Source: Actinomycetota bacterium (GTDB lineage: Bacteria > Actinomycetota > Actinomycetes > Actinomycetales > Microbacteriaceae). From it: 12,385 nucleotides of DNA. The notes beneath the pieces were generated by a model that did not search any database, was not told the origin of the DNA, and was given only the letters and a program-made list of their open reading frames with translations. The position numbers and the translations under genes are program-made. Position 1 is the stretch's first letter. The number at the start of each line of letters is the position of its first letter. Shown here piece by piece: positions 6,938-12,385 of this stretch. Location of the stretch: positions 1 to 12,385 of the forward strand of contig WLES01000011.1 in assembly GCA_009704155.1 (NCBI GenBank), written 5' to 3'.

Positions 6938-8202
6938 ACGAGGTCGCGCCAGTCGGTGATGACGGGAAGGGAAATCGTCGTCGTCGGTGGCGAAACCAGA
7001 ACTTCTTCGTCACGTCGATGGCGCAAAATGTCGGAGAAATAGGCAGCAGCAGCTTCCGCGAGTGGAACATCGCGTTCTCGTTGACGGGCGAGGTACCACT
7101 TGTGTTCAAGGACTTCATGGAACACCTGAGGGGCATCGAGCTTGCCTCGAAGGTCCTCAGGAATTGAGTCAATTGTTGGTTCAAACTCAGAGACCAACCA
7201 CTCGTGCGCCGCACGACCCTCATCCCACTGGTCGTCCTTCCGCGATCGAGCAGAGTACTCGTCGAGAGCGTTGAGAAGTCGACGCGCTTGGTTTTCCTCC
7301 GCGTCAATCCCCGTGAGTCGGATGAGGCGACGAGTGTGATGACCGGCATCCACGACTTTGGGCCTAACCTTCACGGCATTGCCGGGCAAATCGGTTGACA
7401 GCGAGATCTCACCGAGGTCGAACCCTAGCGCGTTGAGGCGTTCAACACGCTCTGCTATCTTCCACGTCTCGGTCGAGTCCATGGTTTGCCACTCGGTCAA
7501 TTCGGCCCACAGGCTTTCGTAGCTGGTTACAAACTTCGCTGCGAGCGTGACAGGGTCGATTGACGGGTCAAGCCGCGCACCGGCGAGAAGGTCGAGGAGC
7601 TCTCCGGCGATGTTGACACGTGCGATTTCGAGGTCGTTCGCTCGCTGCCCCGAACTGAGTTCGCCGTTGATGAGTTCACCGGTTTCCGCGTCTACGAGGT
7701 AGGCGGCGAATGACCCGGCATCGCGTCGGAACAGCACGTTGGACAGCGACACATCTCCCCAGTAGAAGCCGCTCAAGTGAAGACGCGCGAGTAGGACAGC
7801 CATCGCATCGACAAAACGCGTTGCCGTGTCTGGCCGGAGCGTCTTCGAGAATACAGCTCGATACGGCATCGAAAAGCGCAAATGTTTGGTGATGAGAGCA
7901 GACGGCAAGTCGTCACCGGAGCTGTCCCGGCGGTCGGTCACCACCGCAATCCCCTTGACGGCAGGCACTCCGCGCTTCCGAAGCTGTCGAAGCAGGTCAA
8001 ATTCGCGGGTCGCCATTTCGGACGTCGTCTCCTTGACGGCGACGACATCATCGCCCACTTGCGCAAACCTCACCGTGTGCCGAGAAATACCCTGCGGGAG
8101 CGCCACGAGAACGCTCGCTGGCCACTCCTCTAGCGGGATTCCCCACGGAAGCGACAGAATGTCGTCCCTGTCAGTACCCGTTAGCTGAGGCTGGTGGGTC
8201 AT
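6934..8202 (-). CDS. DUF4032 kinase-like protein of unknown function
   Basis: This 422-residue soluble protein looks like the actinobacterial DUF4032 family, whose N-terminal half resembles lipopolysaccharide/Kdo-type kinases. A complete set of kinase residues can be seen: Lys57 (VAVKE), a helix-C-like Glu67 (TREFDLL), the catalytic loop HLSGFYWGDVSLSNVLF with Asp150 and Asn155, and an Asp171 (LVDAETGE) in place of DFG. The C-terminal half (about 250-400) is the DUF4032-specific part, with HHTRRLIRLTGIDAEENQAR and EVLEHKWYLARQRERDVPLAEAA. Its substrate is unknown to me. It lies 30 bases downstream of the ABC ATPase gene on the same strand, so the two are probably co-transcribed. The ATG at 8202 has only a weak upstream purine stretch. 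Its stop shares CTAG (6934-6937) with rlmB. Confidence 0.85.
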   Translation of the reverse strand: MTHQPQLTGTDRDDILSLPWGIPLEEWPASVLVALPQGISRHTVRFAQVGDDVVAVKETTSEMATREFDLLRQLRKRGVPAVKGIAVVTDRRDSSGDDLPSALITKHLRFSMPYRAVFSKTLRPDTATRFVDAMAVLLARLHLSGFYWGDVSLSNVLFRRDAGSFAAYLVDAETGELINGELSSGQRANDLEIARVNIAGELLDLLAGARLDPSIDPVTLAAKFVTSYESLWAELTEWQTMDSTETWKIAERVERLNALGFDLGEISLSTDLPGNAVKVRPKVVDAGHHTRRLIRLTGIDAEENQARRLLNALDEYSARSRKDDQWDEGRAAHEWLVSEFEPTIDSIPEDLRGKLDAPQVFHEVLEHKWYLARQRERDVPLAEAAAAYFSDILRHRRDEEVLVSPPTTTISLPVITDWRDLV

Positions 8203-8232
8203 TGCGTGAGAATTCTCTGACTCCCGGAATCG

Positions 8233-9330
8233 CTAGTGCTTGACCCGTGAGTCACCGAGTCGGACACCGGACTCGATGTCGAAGGCGTGAATGTGAGCCG
8301 GCTTCGGCGTCATGAACACCGTGTCGCCTGCCGACGGGTGAACTCGTCCATCGACGCGAATCACGACATCGATCTTCTCGCCACCCGCTTCAGCGGTGCC
8401 GTAGAGGTAACCGTCTGCACCGAGTTCCTCAACGACGAGGATTTCGACCTTGATGCCTTTGCCGCTCTTCGAGATTTCTACGTCCTCCGGGCGAACACCC
8501 ACCGTGACGCGCTTGCCTTTGACTCCCGCGAGTACATCGGCCGACAGTGCTGCAGTGTCTGTGCCGAACTGAACGCCACCCTTGACGATGTCTGCGGGAA
8601 AGAGGTTCATCGCGGGCGAACCGATGAATCCGGCGACAAACTCGTTGGCCGGTGCTTCGTAGAGGTCGCGGGGTGTTCCGACCTGCTGGAGCACACCGTC
8701 CTTGAGGACGGCGATCCGGTCACCCATTGTGAGCGCTTCGGTTTGGTCGTGGGTCACATAAACGGTCGTGACGCCGAGACGACGCTGGAGTGACGCGATC
8801 TGGGTTCGAGTCTGGACACGAAGCTTGGCGTCGAGGTTGGAGAGTGGTTCGTCCATGAGGAATACCTGGGGCTGACGAACAATCGCACGACCCATCGCAA
8901 CGCGCTGGCGCTGACCACCCGACAGTGCCTTGGGCTTCCGGTCGAGATACGGTTCAAGATCGAGCAGTTTCGCTGCTTCGAGAACACGGCTAGCGCGTTC
9001 CTCCTTGTCGACGCCGGCAATCTTGAGCGCGAAACCCATGTTCTCAGCGACCGTCATGTGCGGGTAGAGCGCGTAGTTCTGAAAAACCATGGCGATATCG
9101 CGGTCCTTCGGGGCGACGTTTGTCACGTCGCGGTCGCCGATGAGGATTCTTCCGCCGTCGATGTCTTCCAGCCCGGCGAGCATTCGCAGAGTCGTCGACT
9201 TCCCACAACCCGATGGGCCAACGAGGACGAGGAATTCACCGTCCTTGATGTCGAGTTCGATGGCGTCGACCGCGGGCTTTGTAGTCCCAGGGTAGACGCG
9301 TGTTGCCTTGTCAAAAATGACACCAGCCAT
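8233..9330 (-). CDS. ABC transporter ATPase, MsmK/UgpC/MalK type for sugar import
   Basis: The 365-residue protein is the ATP-hydrolysing subunit that powers carbohydrate importers. All motifs are present: Walker A GPSGCGKST (38-46), Q-loop Gln84 (MVFQNYALYPHMT), signature LSGGQ (136-140), Walker B VFLMDEP (156-162) and H-loop His194 (YVTHDQTEAL). The C-terminal regulatory TOBE-like barrels (about 235-350) include VGVRPEDVEI and end HIHAFDIESGVRLGD. The ATG at 9330 is chosen because AAGGAG stands six bases upstream; an in-frame ATG at 9441 would add 37 residues with no family similarity. No permease or binding-protein gene lies near, so this may be a shared ATPase serving several sugar importers, as MsmX and MsiK do. 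It is likely expressed with the DUF4032 gene downstream. Confidence 0.94.
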   Translation of the reverse strand: MAGVIFDKATRVYPGTTKPAVDAIELDIKDGEFLVLVGPSGCGKSTTLRMLAGLEDIDGGRILIGDRDVTNVAPKDRDIAMVFQNYALYPHMTVAENMGFALKIAGVDKEERASRVLEAAKLLDLEPYLDRKPKALSGGQRQRVAMGRAIVRQPQVFLMDEPLSNLDAKLRVQTRTQIASLQRRLGVTTVYVTHDQTEALTMGDRIAVLKDGVLQQVGTPRDLYEAPANEFVAGFIGSPAMNLFPADIVKGGVQFGTDTAALSADVLAGVKGKRVTVGVRPEDVEISKSGKGIKVEILVVEELGADGYLYGTAEAGGEKIDVVIRVDGRVHPSAGDTVFMTPKPAHIHAFDIESGVRLGDSRVKH

Positions 9331-9336
9331 GATTTT

Positions 9337-9342
9337 CTCCTT
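9337..9342 (-). promoter_or_regulatory. ribosome binding site of the ABC ATPase gene
   Basis: AAGGAG on the minus strand, six bases before the ATG at 9330, is the strongest Shine-Dalgarno sequence in the window and decides this start. Confidence 0.85.
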
Positions 9343-9344
9343 CA

Positions 9345-9362
9345 CCGGCAGGTACGTGCCGG
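9345..9362. repeat. near-perfect 18-base palindrome in the ATPase gene leader
   Basis: CCGGCAGGTACGTGCCGG has perfect 6-base arms (CCGGCA/TGCCGG) and a GTAC centre, with only one mismatched pair between. It lies two bases beyond the ribosome binding site of the ATPase gene, so it could be a repressor site or a hairpin in the leader. No regulator gene lies next to it. Confidence 0.45.
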
Positions 9363-9405
9363 ACGATCCTTTGTGAACGAATGCCGCTCGTGGAACGACA
9401 CTTTC

Positions 9406-9411
9406 AGTATG
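9406..9411 (-). promoter_or_regulatory. candidate -10 of the ABC ATPase gene
   Basis: On the minus strand CATACT is preceded by TGT, giving an extended -10-like TGTCATACT. A leader of about 70 bases would contain the 18-base palindrome and the ribosome binding site. The -35 is poor (TTCCTT at 17 bases), so confidence is low. Confidence 0.3.
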
Positions 9412-9442
9412 ACAGGGGAGGGCCGTCAAAGGAACCTCCAAG

Positions 9443-9470
9443 TTGCCACACTGCCGAACCTCGCTAAACT
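9443..9470 (+). promoter_or_regulatory. promoter of the DsbA-like gene
   Basis: TTGCCA (9443-9448) and TAAACT (9465-9470) are 16 bases apart. Transcription would start near 9477 and give a leader of about 42 bases with AGGA at 9510-9513, five bases before the ATG at 9519. It is divergent from the ABC ATPase gene. Confidence 0.55.
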
Positions 9471-9518
9471 ATTGAAGTTGTACATTGTGCGAGATTTCGC
9501 CCCGACGTCAGGACCATC

Positions 9519-10379
9519 ATGAACGCAGCAAAGCGCCCCAACCGCAATGAGGCACGTGAAAAAGCCCGCCAGCAAGCGAGAAGCTTGAGCGCACAGTCTT
9601 CGGCTCGCGACAAGCGTGGTCGGTTGTTGACTCAAATCGGTCTCGGAATCGCAGCCGTTACCGTGATCGGAATTCTCGCTGCGGTCATCCTCGAGGGAAC
9701 GAAACCGGCTGGTCCCGGTCCGCTCAACATGGCGAGCGACGGCATCAAGATTGGTGCTGAGTACAAGGCCGTCAAGACCGACGCACTCCCCGCGGATGCA
9801 AAGCCTGTCGCAACACCTGAGAATTCAGCTGACATTGTCGACATCACCATTTTCGTTGACTTCCTCTGCCCGATTTGTGGAGAATTCGAGGCTGTGAACG
9901 GCGCAAGTATCAATGACCTCGTCGCTCGTGGTTCAGCGACGATCGAAATTCACCCGCTCGCGTTCCTCGACAACCTGTCGCAGGGAACTCAGTACTCCAC
10001 TCGCGCAGCGAACGCCATCGCGTGCCTCGCGAACTATGTCCCCGACAGCGTCCTCGAAATGAACAACGAGTTGTTCGCCAATCAGCCAGCGGAGAACACC
10101 CCCGGTCTCAGTGACGAGCAGATTATTGCGCTCGCAGAGAAGGTTGGGGCTAACGAACAGGCGATTGCGTGTATCGAAGATCAAGACTTCAAGAGTTGGG
10201 TTGGCGCATCGACCGCGCGTGCGATGGGCGGAACCCTTGCAATCAACAACCTCGACCCAAGCTTCACGAAGATCTCTGGGACGCCAACAGTTCTCATCAA
10301 CGGTGTTCCGTTCAAGTACTCCTACCCGTTCAACAACGAGGAGTTCTTGTCAGCGATTCTCGCTGCAGCCGGTCAGTAA
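9519..10379 (+). CDS. membrane-anchored DsbA-like thiol-disulfide oxidoreductase
   Basis: The 286-residue protein has a charged cytoplasmic head (1-35, rich in Arg, Lys, Ala and Gln), one membrane segment (about 39-58, IGLGIAAVTVIGILAAVIL) and an extracytoplasmic thioredoxin-fold domain of the DsbA family (about 75-286). The redox motif CPIC is at 117-120 in VDFLCPICGEFEAV, and the cis-proline loop is GTPTV (254-258) near the C-terminus, as expected. Two further cysteines, Cys169 and Cys218, may form a structural second disulfide. Proteins of this type introduce or shuffle disulfides in exported proteins; the direction of reaction is inferred. The start is supported by AGGA at 9510-9513. No VKOR or DsbB partner is in the window. 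The tRNA-Thr gene begins 34 bases downstream on the same strand. Confidence 0.92.
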   Translation: MNAAKRPNRNEAREKARQQARSLSAQSSARDKRGRLLTQIGLGIAAVTVIGILAAVILEGTKPAGPGPLNMASDGIKIGAEYKAVKTDALPADAKPVATPENSADIVDITIFVDFLCPICGEFEAVNGASINDLVARGSATIEIHPLAFLDNLSQGTQYSTRAANAIACLANYVPDSVLEMNNELFANQPAENTPGLSDEQIIALAEKVGANEQAIACIEDQDFKSWVGASTARAMGGTLAINNLDPSFTKISGTPTVLINGVPFKYSYPFNNEEFLSAILAAAGQ

Positions 10380-10396
10380 ACACCCCGGTTGCACTT

Positions 10397-10413
10397 GATA
10401 CGCTTGACGTATC
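10397..10413. repeat. perfect inverted repeat abutting the tRNA gene
   Basis: GATACG, five bases (CTTGA), then CGTATC form a perfect 6-base-pair stem whose last base touches the first base of tRNA-Thr. It overlaps a TACGCT element (10399-10404) that could serve as the tRNA -10. No run of T follows, so it is not a typical terminator. Confidence 0.5.
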
Positions 10414-10486
10414 GCCGACTTAGCTCAGCTGGTAGAGCATCTGTCTTGTAAACAGAAGGTCACGAGTTCGAACCTCGTAGTCGGCT
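10414..10486 (+). tRNA. tRNA-Thr, anticodon UGU
   Basis: The 73-base gene folds into a full cloverleaf. The acceptor stem GCCGACT pairs with AGTCGGC (10479-10485), and T10486 is the discriminator. The D-stem GCTC/GAGC, the anticodon stem TCTGT/ACAGA with loop CTTGTAA, and the T-stem ACGAG/CTCGT with loop TTCGAAC all pair perfectly. The anticodon TGT (10447-10449) reads ACA and ACG threonine codons. CCA is not encoded. The acceptor starts with G1-C72 and C2-G71, the pairs recognised by threonyl-tRNA synthetase. It lies between the DsbA-like gene and the carboxypeptidase gene, all on one strand, with 25 bases before the next start codon. Confidence 0.97.
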
Positions 10487-10511
10487 CGCACACGACCGAA
10501 GGGGTTGGCGA

Positions 10512-11909
10512 ATGACTGAAGAAGCGTCAGTAACAACGCCACCACGCCGAAAACTCCCCGCTTTCGTGATTCCGACAATCGCCGGAATCACCATTTTCGG
10601 TTTATCAGTTGCCGCTGGGTCGTTCGTGCCTTCGGATGCAGCCCCTGTCCCCACACCGACCGAAGAATCGCGGTTGGTTCCGGACATGATCGCCGACGCA
10701 TCGCCCGTGCGGACATGTTCAATCGCTGCGGCCGTTGCCGATGCCCGATTGGGTACCGCGACGGTTCACATCCGAAACGCGGTGACGGACGAAATTCTGT
10801 ACACGTTTGGGGAAGAGCCGGCTGTGCCGATGGCAAGCGTGATGAAGGTGGTAACGGCTGCCGTCGCGCTGACAGCTCTCGGACCGGATGCGACCCTGAC
10901 CACGCGCGTTGTGAAAGGCTCAACGGTGGGAAGCGTTGTGCTGATCGGCGGTGGCGACCCGACTCTCACGGCAGGCAACGGAACGATTTACGACGGAGCT
11001 CCGTCAGTTGTCGATCTCGCGCAACAAACCATTTCTGCACTCCAGGCTGCTGACCCTGACGACTCGGTCGTGACGAACGTCATCGTGGATTTGTCGATGT
11101 TCCCCGTTGACGATGCGTGGCACCCGTCGTGGCCGACGAAGGAACGCACGGACGGCTATCAGCCGCTCATCGTGCCCCTCATGGTCGACGGCGACCGCGC
11201 TAACCCGACGCGTCAAACCAGCCCACGGTCCACCGATCCGTCGCGTCGAGCCGCGGACGCCTTCATCGCCGCACTTCGCGCTGAAGGTAACGGGGACGGC
11301 GCGGTGACGATCACATTCGGCTCGGCTCCCGGCAATGCGACCCAGCTCGCGTCCGTAACCTCTCAGCCGGTTTCTCGGCTCGTCGCACAAATGCTTCCTG
11401 GCTCAGACAACACTCTTGGCGAATTCTTGCTCCGCGCGTCGTCCGTGAAACTCGGACTCGGCGGAAGCGCCCGGTCCCTCCAGCAAACGGTGGAAAGCAC
11501 CATCACACGGCTCGGGATTGACATGAGCTCGGGTGTCTTCATCGACGGCTCAGGTGAGTCGGGGAACATCAAGATTCCCGTTTCCAAACTTTCCGACCTC
11601 CTCGACTACATCTTTGCCGAAGCCAGCCCGCTCGCATCGGTCGCCGCTGCCCTGCCGGTGGCTGGGAAGTCGGGAACGCTCGCGTCGCGGTTTGCGGCGC
11701 CCAACGCGGCTGCCCGCGGAAACGTCGTTGCGAAAACGGGATGGATCAATGGGGTGTATTCGCTTGGCGGGCGAATCACGGCCGCTGACGGAACGCCGCT
11801 CATTGCCATCGTTGTCGCTCGCGGTTCAGTGTCGTCGACAGCCATGGCCGCTATTGATACCGTGTTCACCGCCGGCTATACCTGCGGCAGCAACCTAGCG
11901 TCGTACTAG
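10512..11909 (+). CDS. dacB: D-alanyl-D-alanine carboxypeptidase/endopeptidase, PBP4 type (peptidase S13)
   Basis: Penicillin-binding protein 4 enzymes trim or cut peptidoglycan cross-links outside the cell membrane. The 465-residue protein has an N-terminal membrane segment (about 17-37) that is a signal anchor or uncleaved signal peptide, followed by a proline-rich linker. The three active-site motifs are present: SVMK (109-112, nucleophile Ser109), SDN (298-300) and KTG (408-410). GGGDPTL (146-152) and FIDGSGES (343-350) are further S13 marks. The only two cysteines, Cys69 and Cys458, flank the exported domain and could form a disulfide. GAAGGGG at 10498-10504 serves as ribosome binding site for the ATG at 10512. 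The gene follows tRNA-Thr by 25 bases and precedes the nicotinamidase gene by 7 bases. Confidence 0.94.
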   Translation: MTEEASVTTPPRRKLPAFVIPTIAGITIFGLSVAAGSFVPSDAAPVPTPTEESRLVPDMIADASPVRTCSIAAAVADARLGTATVHIRNAVTDEILYTFGEEPAVPMASVMKVVTAAVALTALGPDATLTTRVVKGSTVGSVVLIGGGDPTLTAGNGTIYDGAPSVVDLAQQTISALQAADPDDSVVTNVIVDLSMFPVDDAWHPSWPTKERTDGYQPLIVPLMVDGDRANPTRQTSPRSTDPSRRAADAFIAALRAEGNGDGAVTITFGSAPGNATQLASVTSQPVSRLVAQMLPGSDNTLGEFLLRASSVKLGLGGSARSLQQTVESTITRLGIDMSSGVFIDGSGESGNIKIPVSKLSDLLDYIFAEASPLASVAAALPVAGKSGTLASRFAAPNAAARGNVVAKTGWINGVYSLGGRITAADGTPLIAIVVARGSVSSTAMAAIDTVFTAGYTCGSNLASY

Positions 11910-11916
11910 GGGACCG

Positions 11917-12385
11917 GTGAAACGCGCACTCCTCATCGTTGATGTTCAGAACGATTTCACGGAAGGCGGAGCGCTGCCGTGTGACGGCGGGACGCAAATC
12001 GCTCGAAGAATCACAGAGTTCCTGTCGAACAACCACGAGACGTATTCGCTGATTGCCGCGTCGCGCGATTGGCACGATTCGACAGGCGATAACGGCGGGC
12101 ACTTTTCGTCGGAGCCTGATTTCGTCGACACGTGGCCACCGCACTGTGTCGCAGGCACAGACGGCGCCGATTACCACCCAGAGCTCGATATCAGCCGAAT
12201 CGCAGTTCACGTGTGCAAAGGCCAAGGCCGGCCGGCATATTCAGCATTCGAGGGAGTGGCAGACGACGGATCCTCGCTCGCCGACGTACTTCGGGATGCG
12301 GTAATCGACTCCGTCGACATTGTCGGAATTGCCACCGACTACTGTGTTCACGCAACAGCTCGTGACGCACTCGAACTCGGTCTCG
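11917..12385 (+). CDS. pncA: nicotinamidase, 3' end outside the window
   Basis: Nicotinamidase hydrolyses nicotinamide to nicotinate for NAD salvage; in mycobacteria it also activates pyrazinamide. The visible 156 residues contain the isochorismatase-fold catalytic triad: Asp9 (IVDVQNDF), Lys101 (CKGQG) and nucleophile Cys143 (GIATDYCVHATA). Metal ligands match the M. tuberculosis PncA pattern: Asp51 and His53 (SRDWHDS), His62 (HFSSEPDF) and His76 (WPPHCVAGT). The frame runs off the right edge, with about 30-50 residues missing by comparison with typical lengths. The start is GTG at 11917, seven bases after the dacB stop, with AGGGGA overlapping the dacB stop as a closely spaced ribosome binding site. 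It is probably expressed with dacB, though the two functions are unrelated. Confidence 0.93.
   Translation, partial: MKRALLIVDVQNDFTEGGALPCDGGTQIARRITEFLSNNHETYSLIAASRDWHDSTGDNGGHFSSEPDFVDTWPPHCVAGTDGADYHPELDISRIAVHVCKGQGRPAYSAFEGVADDGSSLADVLRDAVIDSVDIVGIATDYCVHATARDALELGL

Noticed and set aside
8208..8217. Perfect palindrome GAGAATTCTC just upstream of the DUF4032 gene
   Set aside because: Short, sits in a 30-base intra-operon gap, and no second copy was noticed; chance is a sufficient explanation.
8287..8793. 168-codon open frame on the plus strand
   Set aside because: It is antisense to the C-terminal part of the ABC ATPase, has no recognisable domain and no promoter or ribosome binding site.
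9331..9441. Upstream ATG for the ABC ATPase adding 37 residues
   Set aside because: The added residues do not resemble the family, and a strong ribosome binding site precedes the ATG at 9330.
9426..9635. Small 69-residue minus-strand frame with a hydrophobic stretch
   Set aside because: It lies antisense over the DsbA-like promoter and start region; its hydrophobic run adds no support without a ribosome binding site or known family.
1..12385. Search by eye for mobile elements, CRISPR arrays, defence or toxin-antitoxin genes and biosynthetic clusters
   Set aside because: No transposase, integrase, direct-repeat array or such gene pair was seen; base composition and gene style are even throughout.

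Overview
The window reads as a chromosomal housekeeping region of a high-GC Gram-positive bacterium, most likely an actinobacterium of the family Microbacteriaceae with a compact genome. The clues are the block carD, ispDF, cysS, rlmB beside an LpqE-like lipoprotein gene, which is an actinobacterial arrangement; the IspD-IspF fusion, which I recall from Leifsonia and Clavibacter; a CarD protein that aligns without gaps to the mycobacterial one; and a DUF4032 kinase-like gene next to an MsmK/UgpC-type ATPase gene. GC looks to be in the high fifties by eye, moderate for the family. Almost no DNA is non-coding: no gap exceeds about 190 bases, and convergent genes overlap at their stop codons.

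Layout. Bases 1-794 (+) hold the 3' part of a YgfZ/GcvT-like folate-binding protein gene. It runs tail-to-tail into a class I SAM methyltransferase gene (757-1527, -), which is divergent from gpmA, a phosphoglycerate mutase gene (1559-2308, +). gpmA converges on an LpqE-like lipoprotein gene (2305-2784, -). After a divergent promoter region comes the + strand run carD (2944-3426), ispDF (3432-4547), cysS (4567-5943), rlmB (5936-6937), which serves transcription control, the MEP isoprenoid pathway, cysteinyl-tRNA charging and 23S rRNA methylation. rlmB converges on a minus-strand pair: the ABC-transporter ATPase gene (8233-9330) followed by the DUF4032 kinase-like gene (6934-8202). A second divergent promoter region (9331-9518) leads to a + strand run: a membrane-anchored DsbA-like oxidoreductase, tRNA-Thr(UGU), a PBP4-type D,D-carboxypeptidase, and the start of a nicotinamidase gene that leaves the window.

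I found no mobile element, phage gene, CRISPR array, toxin-antitoxin pair or defence system, and no convincing rho-independent terminator. I do not think the window holds a new multi-gene system. The points worth a second look are finer: a natural glutamate in CarD where the M. tuberculosis protein has the RNA-polymerase-contacting Arg47; an apparently intact kinase active site in the DUF4032 protein, paired with an ATPase that has no permease genes beside it; convergent genes that share one CTAG as both stop codons; starts that look leaderless at gpmA, cysS and the methyltransferase gene; and a carboxypeptidase with exactly two cysteines encoded next to a DsbA-like protein.
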